From Pseudopithomyces maydicus (lineage: Eukaryota > Ascomycota > Dothideomycetes > Pleosporales > Didymosphaeriaceae), in assembly GCA_026873275.1 (NCBI GenBank), contig JANTUC010000003.1, positions 1,798,001-1,862,000 of the forward strand: a stretch of DNA of 64,000 bases. Reading direction: 5' to 3'. How positions within the stretch are numbered: the stretch's first letter is position 1; each line of letters starts with the position of its first letter. Made by a program: the position numbers and the translations under genes. The notes below the pieces were generated by a model. It did not search any database and was not told the origin of the DNA. It saw only the letters and a program-made list of their open reading frames with translations. Below are positions 20,748 through 31,631 of the stretch, piece by piece.

Positions 20748-21352
20748 GAGTGCTTGGCGACGAGCATCCTGACACACTGATCAGCATGGGGAATCTTGCA
20801 TTGACATACAGTAACCAGGGCTGGTGGGCAGAAGCTGAAGCGCTGGAGGTGCAAGTGATGGAGACGAGAAAGCGGGTGCTTGGCGACAAACATCCTAACA
20901 CACTTACCAGCATTGCCAATCTCGCATTGATGTACAGTAATCAGGGCCGATGGAAGGAGGCCGAAGAGCTGGAGGTGCAAGTGACGGAGGCGAGAAAGCG
21001 GGTGCTTGGCGACGAACATCCTAACACGATTACCAGCATGGGCAACCTCGCATTGATGTACAACAACCAGGGCCGATGGAAGGAGGCCGAAGAGCTGGAG
21101 GTGCAAGTGACGGAGGCGAGAAAGCGGGTGCTTGGGGAAGAGCATCCTGACACACTGATCAGCATGAGCAATCTCGCATTTATGTTACGATCTCAGGGCT
21201 CTATAGACAAAGCAGTTTCGTTACTCAAAAACTGCTGCGAGCTGCAAACGAAAGTCCTAGGCCACAAACATCCCGACACTGTATTCTCGTACCAGACACT
21301 CACAGAATGGCGACTTGAAACAACGCCACTTGGAGATGAAGATGATGGCTAG
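20717..21352 (+). pseudogene. Short TPR array, head-to-head with the large one
   Basis: Plus-strand frame with an ATG at 20717 (VLMQGAAGCL) inside the 112-bp repeat, then four TPR units of the same family (VLGDEHPDTLISMGNLAL, GRWKEAEELEVQVTEARKR) and a closing unit (HKHPDTVFSYQTLTEWRLE) to the stop at 21350-21352. The frame is intact for 211 codons, so a small TPR-only protein could be made from the repeat-derived ATG. The N-terminal NLR domains are absent. Both arrays have their C-terminal ends outward, which implies an inversion between two NLR-type genes with loss of their N-terminal halves. Confidence 0.65.
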
Positions 21353-21499
21353 TGGACAGGGACGTACTAAATAGCTCGTCTCTAAAGCGGTAGGTCAGAA
21401 GTGATACGAAAATGATATGGACTGGATGCAGCAACTCGCTTACAAAATCACCCTAAAGCGTAACCTGAGTGAAATATGCTTTGAATAGCCACGATTGGT

Positions 21500-21540
21500 G
21501 GCAAAGGTGGCCGACCCGCTCCTGCCCCGACCTTGCCTGG
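21500..21540 (+). repeat. Copy F of the GC-rich dispersed repeat
   Basis: GGCCGACCCGCTCCTGCCCC, then GACCTTGCCTGGAGGGTGAT. It lies 150 bp past the stop of the short TPR array, mirroring copy E at the other array's end. Confidence 0.6.
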
Positions 21541-21761
21541 AGGGTGATGTTCTTGCATCAGAGGCGATGAGTTTCAAGTCCGACGGAAGAGTAGTGAGGT
21601 GCTTTGCACGGCTGAAGGAATCATGGGAACGGCGTTAGGCAAACATACTCATGTAACAAAGTATCAATCGCATCCTTCTGCCCATCGGAGCCGGTCTGTT
21701 GCGGGAGCGAGCACAACGACCTGCGACGCTACTGTTGGAAACACCTCTAGACAAGATTTTG

Positions 21762-21852
21762 AGGTGCATAAAATAACCAGTAGGAGACTGGTTCAGAGTT
21801 GAACCAGCACGCTTAGTAATCCTGGTCATATGACTGAGCGCAGATACGCGAT
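21762..21852 (+). repeat. Second copy of the hairpin repeat
   Basis: Matches 895-985, including the ACTGGTTC/GAACCAG stem at 21787-21808. Confidence 0.55.
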
Positions 21853-22460
21853 ATTACAACCTAGAACTAACGTGAGCGGGTCTGCTAGTTCCCGCAGTGA
21901 ATTCAACATGATGACAAGCTAGCATAGCGTCAGCCCTTAGATGCAGATTAAAACCGTGCAAAGTCGTCTGATTCGAACAATATCGTCCCGCTACTAGCAG
22001 ATTATCGTAGCGGATCTGCTCTTTGGAGAGAGAAAATGTCACAGCTACAGGACTCCGCCTGTCATATTCCTGTAGGGCACAGTCGAAGAGGCATACCTGC
22101 TTTAGCATTTAAAAAAAAGCTTTACGGGGGCTATCCACCGCCGGAGGCTAGGACATGCCAGTGTGGCGGCATTGGTGCAACAGAGAAGGGGCGACTAACA
22201 ACAGAGCATTGAAGAGCTGGAATGCGTGTAGGACTCGGCGTAATCTCGAAGAAGCTGTCAACCGTCAAGAGCGGAAGCGATGGAGCAGCGGAGTTCCTTA
22301 TGACTTTCGCCCTCGCCCCCTCCCAGCGCTACGGCTCAACCAGCAAGCCAAGCCCAAGCCAGCGTCTCATTACATCGCAGTAGATCTCCTAACATATTCC
22401 CATGTGGACGTATCCAGAGATCCGCATGAGAAATACTTTTCGCCCTCTATCATCATTACC
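21853..22460. other. No gene seen
   Basis: Spacer between the hairpin repeat and the next minus-strand gene. Confidence 0.45.
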
Positions 22461-23119
22461 TCAGCGCAGCAGATACCTTGTCCCCAACCCTCTATATCCT
22501 CCCTTCCCCCTTGTATTCGCTCCTCTCACTGTCTTACCCTGAAGTACGCGCACCTTGACAGCAAAACCATTTAAAATTTCCTCAATATTAGCATCCGCCT
22601 TCGCCACATTGTCCCAATACATATCCATCAGTTGATCTTCAAAGTCCGAGACCGTGTTAACCAAGCTCGCCTCCGCATCCCTCACGCACTTATCCCTCGC
22701 ACACTCCAATTCCTGCACCCCTTCCTCTTTCACAATCCCAATGTTCATCGCAACCTCGTTTTTCACCTCGTGCAAGCTGTTGTGGAACTCTTCGTCTACC
22801 CATTCGCGGCGCAACCACCCCGCGTCATGCGTACGGTCGACAACGGCTTGCAGGTAGGATTTCATGTGCGGGAGCATGTGCGATACGAGGGCTTTGCCGA
22901 GAGGGTCCAGTGGTGAGCGGACGGGAGGCGGGGAGGCTGAATTGCGCTCGGAGGCGTTGGAGGTGGTGGAGATAGAAGGGGATATGCTGGGGTGTGCGAA
23001 GAGGCGGGTGGCGAATGCTTCAAAGGCATGAGGGAGTTGTTGTGATATAGCATGGCTGATGGCAGCATACTGCTCGGAGGAGAATTGCGGTTGTGGAGAG
23101 GCTTCGAAGCTGGGCTCGG
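22461..23119 (-). CDS. Charged helical protein of unknown family, 5' exon unresolved
   Basis: From an acceptor (acttttag at 23120-23127) the minus strand is open for 219 codons to 22461. The first half is Ser/Pro-rich (SPPPVRSPLDPLGKALVSHM). The second is helical and acidic: WLRREWVDEEFHNSLHEVKN, DKCVRDAEASLVNTVSDFED, MYWDNVAKADANIEEILNGF. Codon use and helix periodicity look genuine. A donor inside the last 25 codons (CAGGGTAAGA) would change the C-terminus. I could not find a matching first exon with ATG, so the start is open; the first in-frame ATG at 22877 would give 138 residues. No recognised function. Confidence 0.5.
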
Positions 23120-23849
23120 CTAAAAGTGATTTAGGACTCGATTAGTCGATGGTCGTGGCTCCATCTACAGCTTGGCTTGATTCGTTGCTGGCGTGGCAGG
23201 ATGGGGAAGTAGCAACCAGGACGTTGCGAGACTTGGTTTATTTGGCTCCAAACAACACGGAGGACGGTATATAGCGTGTTGCTTATGGGAAGCGATGGAA
23301 TTGGGCAATAGCGAAGACTTCAATGACTGCACACGGCAATATCTGCCTAAGCTTGATATGTAGGGCGGATGAATTTATTCCTACTATCATTCATTCTCAT
23401 ATATGGAGTTCAAGATTTCAGACTATCGTCACAAGTTTTCTTTGCGTGGATAGAGTAAAACTTCGCTCATTTAGTAGTGCGACGATATCGATGTTCTTAG
23501 CCACGGCTGGAGAGACAACATGTGTTTCTTATACGCTTCTTCTTGTCAAAGAGGATAATTTCTTCATGCGAACGAAACAGATGGTGAGAATCTCAGCGAT
23601 CGCCCCAGAAGCAAGACCCACCACGGAAGCGGGAGCTAATCTAAGCGGACCTTTGGGGCGATTTGAAGCTAGCTAACATATTCAGTGTTGCTGAGCCAAC
23701 CAACCAGATCGCTCCTAGTACCGCGGCATGTAAGGGACCATAAACAGCTACAATACCCCACTGACGTGCACCCGAAGTTTGGCAAATTGACCGGGTAATG
23801 CCACCACCCCACGAGACTCTAGGCGCGAGGGCACCAGAGCCTTGCTGAT
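23120..23849. other. No supported gene
   Basis: Contains a 117-codon frame (23323-23676) with an ATG but no conserved features. Probably also holds the first exon of the minus-strand gene at 22461-23119. Confidence 0.35.
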
Positions 23850-24194
23850 ATGGAGTGCCGTCCTCACTATCGTCTCTTCGTCCCTGCTATGCCTCGGGAG
23901 TTTGAGCATCGTGCTAGCATCTATGATTGGTTGACTTCCATTTCTCCCTCAACGACTGTTCCCTCACTACCTCTTCCTACGCCTCTCGAATATCCTTCGC
24001 CTAATAGCCAGCGAAAGCGCAAGCGTTGCCAACAGCCGTCATCACGTCGAAAACGCCAATGCATAACTCCATCCTCGCACTGCGCACAATCTCATCGCGC
24101 TTTGAATACGTCGCTTGAAACCGATGATACTGTCTCCGTTATGACCTCGGAGGCATCCGCTCTCTCCTCTACCTCTGCTGCCACCAGAGAATGA
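23850..24194 (+). CDS. Short Ser/Arg-rich protein, possibly the N-terminal remnant of a larger family
   Basis: ATG at 23850, 114 aa. A second ATG gives MPREFEHRASIYDWLTSISP. The IYDWL start, basic QRKRKRCQQPSSRRKRQC clusters and a Ser/Thr tail (VMTSEASALSSTSAATRE) resemble the N-terminal region of fungal PD-(D/E)XK-domain proteins that are abundant in Dothideomycetes. No such domain follows, so if the relation holds this is truncated. Low confidence; it may be non-functional. Confidence 0.3.
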   Translation: MECRPHYRLFVPAMPREFEHRASIYDWLTSISPSTTVPSLPLPTPLEYPSPNSQRKRKRCQQPSSRRKRQCITPSSHCAQSHRALNTSLETDDTVSVMTSEASALSSTSAATRE

Positions 24195-24882
24195 CCATCT
24201 GGGAGCAGGTTGGTATTGGGAGTACAAAATCAAGCTTCGATGCGATGAAGGTATTAACGGTTTTGCACTGGCTTATGGATTGGGCCGAGAAAGTGCGGCG
24301 GTCATGGCTCTTGTCATTGCCGGGTTGAGATCAATTGCACATTTCCAACATCTATTGTACAATTTTTGTTCATCTAAAGGATGACACAAGATGTGCAGCT
24401 GACCTAGTTTTCAGATGCTATTCATTTGGGCAAAATCAGATTGGACATTGATCTCGTTCCGCTCTTATGGAGGGTTTTTGTATAGGCACTAGAGCGTGAG
24501 GCGATCCAGTCCCTACAGATTCTGGCGACATCGCGCATACCCAACACATTCACCAAAAGCGCGATGGTGCGTTAGAGAGGGTTCCCCTTTCCTATCTATT
24601 AGCAGTGGCCACGTCTGCGAGCCTCTCAAAGCAGGTGCTCAAGGGTCCATACATTCAAATTGGCTTGATATTATCCCGATTTGTCCCAAAGATCGATGAC
24701 ACGTGGCTGTCTAATTATGGTTAAGCTGCTAGAGCGATAACGCTTCCTGCTCCGAACTGCCTGCCAAGGCGGAAGATAGGCAGCGGGGATGCTGCAAGAA
24801 TGAGGCGACGCACAGCCTGATAAGAAGTCATATAAAGAATGTCTATACACCACATCTGCTATGTTAGCAGTTAACCACTATC
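24195..24882. other. No gene seen
   Basis: Upstream region of the BTB gene. No repeat or frame was recognised. Confidence 0.45.
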
Positions 24883-26250
24883 ATGCCGTCGACCATACAC
24901 GAAATCGATCCGTTTGCGGATACAATCATTATCCTTAGAAGTCCCTGTAAAAACTTCGCTTCGTGGGAGGAGACCCCCACTCTCTCGAAAGAAAAACAAC
25001 CGATACGCGATCAACCTTCCGAAAACGAACGGGTGGTCAGGAAGTTGTCCAAAAAAGAAGCCAAAAAGTTGGCCAAGACCCGCAACAGAGCTTCCCTAAG
25101 CAGCGTCCCCTCGAGGGTTCCAGAGAATGGTGGTGAGCAGGCTGAGCCTCCGAGTGGAACCTCATCTAGAGAGCAAGGACTCTTTCAAGACCCAGATTCA
25201 GCACCAGGAGGGGACCGCGAGGTGGAAAACTCAAGGGTCGAACCATTCGTGCCAGCATCCGAGCCGATCACGTCCGAGGATGACGAAATTCATTATCTTG
25301 TCTCTTCTCGCCACTTGATGCTGGCCTCGCCTTGGTTTAGGCGCGCATTGACAAGAGAGGGGTTCATTGAAGCTTCAAAAGATCCATCAGACGGACGATA
25401 CCATATTCCAGCTAGTGGTTGGGACGAAGAAGCTTTCCTTATTCTTCTAAACATCTTTCATGTCCGAACACGCCAGGTCCCGGCCACTGTGAGCTTAGAG
25501 ATGCTCGCAAAAGTTGCAGTTCTAGTTGATTACTATGAGCTCCTGAATGCAGAGGTGATGGAGCGTGATACGAGGGACTGGATTACCGAGTTGAAGCGTA
25601 GTGTCAAGATCCCATCCGCTTACTGCCGAGATCTAATGATGTGGATCTGCATCGCTCGAGTATTTCACATGAGCAAAGAGTTCGAGGAAGCAACGGCTGT
25701 GGCGATCAAAGGAAGTGAAGGCTGGATTCGAACGTTAGACTTGCCAATCCACCAAGGAATTACATGTACGCTCTCAACTTGCCTCGACTGTGGTTGAACT
25801 TGCTAAATTTAATTAGCCAGCATTGATCGCGTTCGGTGTGATGCTTTAGAGTACATTATCTCGGAACTGCACCACCTACTGGAGGTTTACCGAGACTTCG
25901 ACTATTCCTGCCCTAACGACTCATCGTACTCCTTCCAATGTGGAGTTTTCCTCTTTGGCGCGTTGTCAAAGTACATGGAGAGAGGGGGTTGTCTTTCTTC
26001 CCCTTTAAAAACCCCTTTCATGGGAATCAGTCTTAACAGAGTCTGTGACAGGAGCGGTATAGCAGGGAAGTTGACTTGGTGGCCCGAAGTTGGCCACTAT
26101 CACCACTACCGTGGATACTCACGTGTTGAGGCTCATCCGTGTAGCCTAGACTCCAAGATTGATGAAGTGGTTCAGCATGCCATGGCCAAAGTTAAAGGGT
26201 TGGAGTTACATGACTTTCCAGACCACAGCCGGGCTCTATGTAGAATTTAA
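24883..26250 (+). CDS. BTB/POZ-like domain protein, two exons
   Basis: Exons 24883-25765 and 25817-26250 join in phase (438 aa). The 51-bp intron has gtacgc/aattag ends. The N-terminus IHEIDPFADTIIILRSPCKN is the usual opening of a large Dothideomycete BTB family. It is followed here by a basic low-complexity insert (residues ~45-130). The BTB core then resumes: HYLVSSRHLMLASPWFRRAL, FLILLNIFHVRTRQVP, LEMLAKVAVLVDYYE. The C-terminal half has family positions WICIARVFHMSKEF and, after the intron, CDALEYIISELHHLLE. Such proteins are presumed adaptors, possibly for Cul3 ubiquitin ligases, but members of this expanded family are uncharacterised. The insert splitting the BTB fold is longer than usual. 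Confidence 0.75.
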
Positions 26251-27024
26251 TGTATAGGTCCAGCTGTGGATATTGTACGGCAGAAGTGCTTGAGTCTGAA
26301 TGGACTGATGTTTCATATATCTTTTTGTTTCTTTTCACAAAATGAACTAAGTAACAATGTGAATTTACGATCGATTGGTTTTTGACAGCGAAACTCTCTA
26401 TTATGCGCTTACGAGATTACTTCTGGAGCAAAAGAAAGCCCATAAAACGGTTATTTGAAGAGCGTTTTCTTTTCTACCATCCATCATATGAGATTGGATC
26501 ACCGTGGAGTGTATCTCTAGATGATTTCTGGGGATTCGAAAGTAGGAATTAGAAAGGCGCTATACTAGGAGCTAAAATGGGATCTGTGGTAGCATAGCCA
26601 GGGCAGTGCTAACCCTGCTAAGCATGGCCTAGCGTCGATTTACTTGGTACGTGCCTGCGCGCAATCCCGCCCATCATCAGTCTCGTGTCAAGAATCCACC
26701 TCAACGCCTCCAGGACGTGTGTGTGTGTGTGTGTTCTATTATGGCCATGCACCCTGTGGGTATGGGCCGTTACGATGCGCCAGCTATGTACACTCTGCTC
26801 CGTTCCGTCTGCTCCAGTTCAGAAGCCAACCATGAGTCCTGCTTGTCCGATGCCTTACTCCATGCTCAACAAAGGAAATGCAAAGAAAGTGATACACTAC
26901 CGTATACGGCAAGCCGTGCAGCTTGTCGAGGCCTCGCGTCCGCAGGGCATGTCCGGCGTCGTGCGCTTCTTAATCGGCAGCGCACTGGCCGAGGCGCGTA
27001 TGTAGACAGCTCGCCGTTCTACGT
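26251..27024. other. 3' flank of retrotransposon fragment; no supported gene
   Basis: A (GT)n run lies at 26717-26734. On the plus strand 26832-27005 is open (NKGNAKKVIHYRIRQAVQ), ending in TAG, but no family is recognised and it abuts the antisense RNase H fragment. Confidence 0.35.
26717..26734 (+). repeat. (GT)9 microsatellite
   Basis: Uninterrupted GT dinucleotide run. Confidence 0.9.
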
Positions 27025-28190
27025 TCACAAGGCAGCAGAGGGAATCCTCAGTTGCCTCCGCTCTTCCGCCCCTTGTTCTTCTCTGCTCTCTTCGTCTCGT
27101 ACGTTTGGCTGTAGTCGCCCCGTGCTCCTTGCAAACTCGATTGTCGCCCTGACTGCCTCCATGTCTGCCTTCCACCGCTCGATCGGTCCGTCGATGCTCT
27201 CTTCTCCCTCTTGCCTGCTCGAGTACCCTCCCAGCGCGTACGACAGCTCCCCGAACCGCTGTCCGTGCTGCTGTCGCAGCTTTACTCGCTGCTGCCTCCA
27301 TCGCCTGCATGTGAAGAGAAAGTGTGCTATCGATTCTATGCTCCCACAGTCGCACGCCGCTGTCTCTGATGCCTTGATCTTATACAGATACTCGTTGAGG
27401 AACGTCTTGCCCGTCCGCAGCTGCGTGAGTATGGCCGCCTCGATGCTGTTCAGTTGTCGGTACATCTCTGCCGACTTGCCTGTGTGAAACGCCGCATCAA
27501 TCTTTCGCGTGAACTTGCCCGTCTCGGCCCACTTCGGTGGAGGTGGTCCCTCCATCACCTTGGCTCTCTTCAGTGCTAGCCGTGCCAGATACCACGGCAC
27601 GCCATCCCGCTGCGGCGGCAGCTCGCTCTCTTCTCTCGTCGCTGCCTTGGCCAGCTTGTCTGCCTCCTCGTTGCCTTCCACTCCTGCGTGTCCCGGGATC
27701 CAGTGCAGCGTGACGTTGACCATGCGCAGCTTCTTGACGATCTCTGCCACTACCTCTTGACACGCGCTCGCTCTCCAGCTCTTCACAGACAGCAGTGCCG
27801 ACTGCGAGTCGGAGAAGATGCGGATACTCGATGCCGGCATGGGATGGCCGTCGCTGTCGAGCGCTACGCACGACGGGCCCCACGGCCAGTTGGCTGCTTC
27901 GCTGATTGCCAGGAGCTCTGTGAGGTGTGCGTCCGCTTGCTCGGCGCTTGCTACCGTCTTCGAGATGCACACCTGCGACGGACTGGCATACACCCCGATG
28001 CCCGCTCTACCGTTCCTCACGGATGCGTCCACATACAAGTCTACTCGTCCTGGCTGGTACTCCTCGACAGCGGCTCGTGCCTGTTCTTCGTCCTCGCAGA
28101 TCACCACTTCCGGCCGCGCTACCCAACGCCTCCAGGACAAGGTCAAGGCCGGTGCGGCTCGACCGCCCTCCCTGCCAGTGGTGGCAATAG
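27025..28190 (-). mobile_element. Non-LTR retrotransposon fragment: RNase H and C-terminal Cys/His region
   Basis: One open minus-strand frame. RNase H motifs appear in order: DLYVDASVRNGRAGIG, LTELLAISEA, IRIFSDSQSALLS and HWIPGHAGVEGNEEADKLAK, giving the D-E-D-D catalytic set. After a linker comes CDCGSIESIAHFLFTCRRW, the C-x-C..H..C motif that ends Tad/I-type fungal LINE ORF2 proteins. The endonuclease and reverse transcriptase parts are absent, so the copy is 5' truncated as is usual for LINE insertions. Its upstream edge coincides with GC-rich repeat copy G (28138-28190), which stays in frame with RNase H. The frame is intact over ~370 codons with no RIP-like ruin, so the insertion is probably young. 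Confidence 0.85.
28138..28190 (-). repeat. Copy G of the GC-rich dispersed repeat, fused to the RNase H fragment
   Basis: The clearest match to copy D: plus strand AAGGTCAAGGCCGGTGCGGC and CCTCCCTGCCAGTGGTGGCA. Read on the minus strand it encodes GREGGRAAPALTL in frame with the RNase H. Confidence 0.65.
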
Positions 28191-28372
28191 CCGGTGGCAA
28201 TTCACTTAGATTACCGTTGCTTATCATGCATAAGTGCTTAGACAGCTGGACCGCTCTGTATTTGTATTAGTAAGTAGTTTGAGGCCTTCGACCTAGCTTT
28301 GGATAGTTTCCAAGTCAGTAGCTTGTACCGGCCCACTACTATACTAAAGGAGAGAATACATCATCTGTTTTT

Positions 28373-28680
28373 CTACCCCCTTACAGCATTTACTTTTAAG
28401 ACTGACTTTGTTTCCTTTACGTTCCGTACAACATATTTTTTCATGTCTGTCATAAATGAAAGCTTCTCGTCATAGAAACAGAAGGGAGGCAATCTCAAGA
28501 GACTGTTCCATACTTCTTCTGCATTTACAGATGCGATGACCTCTCTTGAAACCGGTATGTCGGAATGCACATTTATGAGAAACTCGACTGCTGCTTTACC
28601 ACCTGGGCTGCATGCAGCAGCTCGGACGACCTCTTCGGTGATCGGTAGCGTAGGATCCCTCTCATGGAGCAACTCTAGCG
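28373..28680 (-). pseudogene. Ankyrin-like 'ITEEVV' repeat fragment
   Basis: The minus strand encodes LELLHERDPTLPITEEVVRA, then GGKAAVEFLINVH and IPVSREVIASVN before a stop at 28373. The (I/V)TEEVV(K/R)AAA pattern occurs in repeat regions of fungal ankyrin and NLR-type proteins. Only about one and a half repeats are present and the fragment is cut at 28680 by the duplicated giant-gene segment, so this is the C-terminal scrap of a larger gene. Confidence 0.45.
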
Positions 28681-30026
28681 TCGATCTGTTCCTGATGCCG
28701 GCTCCGACTCTACCTAACAAGCCTGAACCAATGCTAGTAACGGAAGATCAGAGCACTGCATCTATCTATATGACCCCAGAGCCTCGCTTGAAGGCGCTCA
28801 TCGACAAGATGCGTTCCACTTGGACCCAATCAAAGTACGCCCTTGAATACATGGATGACTTGGAGAAGAGTTTGCAAGCCTTGGTGTCCAAGAAGACTGC
28901 CAGCACAAAAACTGCCAACACTCAACAAGATCAATTATCCGCACATCTTGAAGAGTGTAAAGATTACCTCGAGTGTTTATTCCACATTATCGTTCACGCC
29001 TTAACGTCTCGTGCGAAGGAAAAGACGGCATACGAAATCTCTCATTCACCACGTGTGTCACCTATCTTTCTTCTCAGCCAATTGTCCCGTCACCGCTGGT
29101 CTAGACTATCGCTCGATTGGCAGAAATGTATTGTTGAATATGGCTTAGCAGTCACTGCATTACAACGTGCTGCACGTCTGATCAAATTGTTTAAGTCGGG
29201 TCGCAACGAGGATCTTATCGACGAGCTTGAGAACGTGGGCCACATCAATTGGGACCCCATGGAATCTCCTGAGACACTCCTGATTGAGGCTGAGAGCGGC
29301 ATAATGGTACGCCACGTACAAGAGCAGATCGCTGGCGAGATGAGACAGCCCTCGTCAGGCCGCAATGCTGTCATTCAGCTAAACATGGGTGAAGGCAAAT
29401 CGAGTGTCATCGTCCCTGTTGTGGTAGTATATCTTGCGGATGGATCACGTCTCGTTCGGGTCATCGTGGCCAAGCCTCAGTCGAAGCAGATGGCTCTGAT
29501 GCTGATCTCAAAGCTAGGAGGTCTTGTTGATCGTCGAGTGTACTATCTCCCATATGCTCGGGCAATTCAGCCGAGTCGCGCAGAAATGGACACGATTTCA
29601 GCTATGCTGGCGGAATGCATGTCACAAGGCGGGGTCTTGTTGATGCAGCCAGAACATATTCTATCGTTCAAGTTGATAGTCCCTGAAGTCCTTATGAGTG
29701 GCCGAAAAGAAGTCGCACAATCAGCCATAGCATCGCAGGGCTTTCTGGAAACTTATTCACGCGACATTGTAGATGAGATCGACGAAAACTTTAGCCCACG
29801 CTTTGAACTTATCTACACCATGGGCACCCAGCGCTTAATTGAATCAAGTCCAAATTGCTGGCTTTTGATCGGGCAAGTGCTAGAATTCGCGAGACGTACC
29901 ATTTCAGCGGTCACCGAAAATTTCCCTTCCTCAATTGAATCCTTTCCTGGTGCCCCTGGCTCCTTTCCCAGAACTTGCATACTCCGCAACTATGCTTCTG
30001 GATTCTTTTTGCAGTCGCTCGCCACT
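28681..30026 (+). pseudogene. Duplicated segment of the giant DUF3638/DUF3645 gene
   Basis: These 1,346 bp correspond without a gap to 46561-45216 of the giant gene on the opposite strand, at about 97% identity by eye. The frame stays open, including the NMGEGKSSVIVP P-loop, but it starts and ends abruptly: a non-homologous tail after 30026 adds about 25 residues to a stop at 30104. There is no own start; it joins the ankyrin-like fragment. About 20 residue differences are visible (for example DEIDE for DESDE, SPNCWLLIG for SPSRWLLVG), most of them amino-acid changing, as expected for an unconstrained copy. Confidence 0.8.
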
Positions 30027-31631
30027 GCTTCTAGAGGTTTAGAGATTAGATATACTACTAGCATACAGTCACCGTCAACCAGAACTAAAGCGAAAGCGTG
30101 CTAAGCCTGTTAGCGTCAGCTAGGGAAATTGAACGAAGATTAATTAGAACGACCTTTTCACTCTCCAAAATTTTTATATGTTTCTGAGCTTCATCCAGTC
30201 GATCGCGACTCAATTTAATAACATCTTTCTTATCAGATAGCTCTAATTCAGTTTCCACAAGACTTCTGGATAGATTATAGATAAGCGCGAACAGATTCCA
30301 AATTAGAAATCATTAGACGGAAGCTTTTTCATATTCTAAGATTTCACTTACCGTAATTAGTAAACGCTTCCAATCTTCCTGGGCACTACACGCATTTCAT
30401 TCAGTCTTCAAATCCTCCTACTCTATTGAAAAATTCGACATCGCTTCCAAAGTATACAACCAATTTAAACACTAGTGTATTTTTTATTTAAAAGCTTTTT
30501 CAAGAGCACAGCCAAAACTTGCTGGCATAATAAGCCATTTACGCTATATAATTGTATACTAATAGAGCTCTGTCTTCTAAGCTGTGATAGCGGATAAAAT
30601 AATTTATTCTTTTAGCTATAACTGGCCTTAAGCTTTCTATAAGCGCCACCTAAAACCTAAGGCGAAGGGAGTTAAAGTGCTAAACTAGAACTGGCACAAT
30701 AAGAATATCTACGTTCAAGTGCAGCACTAGTTTGATGTCGTCGGTCCGGAACTAGATAGACTAATTAGCAAGTTCGAAACGAGTCGAGCTAGATATTGAG
30801 AGTACCATGAAAGATAGTGTTTTGCAGGAACCACGGCAGAATGATTTGTGGTTATCAAAATCTTACGGGCGTCAATCCGCATCTAATTTGGATGTAATAT
30901 CTAGCCTATAATCATAACCTCAAGATTTATTCAGCTGATCATCATTTTACTTATAGAATAGTCAACTTAAGGAACAATTAAGCACAATATTTGAATCCTT
31001 CTGGGCCAAAATTTATCGAGAAGCGGAAATCTTCACAGCCAATACCAACCACTGCAAAAAGCTTTCCACAGAGCGAAGCTACCACCGAACCTTTAAAAAT
31101 TAGCTTACTATATTGCAATTAAAAGAATGACGGTATCACAGCGATGTCATCAGTGTCTCTGTCGCGCTTTACCCTGCAATGATGTTTTACTTTATCTTTT
31201 TCAAGCACTTCTCTGTTTACTCGTTTCCACAGCGACTCAGCTTTGAGTTCCATTCTCACCAATTGACGGTGATGGATAGCCACCTGCATGAGGATCTTCC
31301 ATACTTCGGTTTTGCACCGTATTGATGTGCTCCAAAGGAATGGATATGAATCTTGGGCTCAGCAGGAACCAATTCGCGGGAGGGATTTCGAATGTAGATA
31401 TCAATCTGGCTCTGAAGACGAATGCAATGGACTAGTTTGAAATCAAGATAATCGAAAGCTCCATCGTCTGACGAAACAAAACCGTCCTGAACCAATCTCG
31501 ATTAAGTACGGGAAAAAAGTGGCGGAGTGAGTACCTGTTACGAATAGATGCATGACAAATAGAGGTTTAAGCCCGCAATGTTATCAATTCGCACACGAGA
31601 AAGGGTACCACGCATTATGCATCCAAGTCCA
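30027..31631. other. AT-rich, no gene seen
   Basis: Rich in stops in all frames from 30100 to 31250. A minus-strand frame at 31256-31495 could be a decayed last exon of the F-box gene, but I see no clear homology. Confidence 0.5.

Noticed and set aside
21960..21980. TTCGAAC-like tRNA T-loop sequence
   Set aside because: No matching acceptor, D or anticodon stems around it.
26651..27487. 278-codon plus-strand frame
   Set aside because: Runs through a GT microsatellite and then antisense to the RNase H fragment; low-complexity Ser/Cys composition.
27025..28190. Domesticated RNase H gene
   Set aside because: The frame includes the typical LINE Cys/His tail, has no own start and begins in a dispersed repeat, so it is simply a 5'-truncated retrotransposon.
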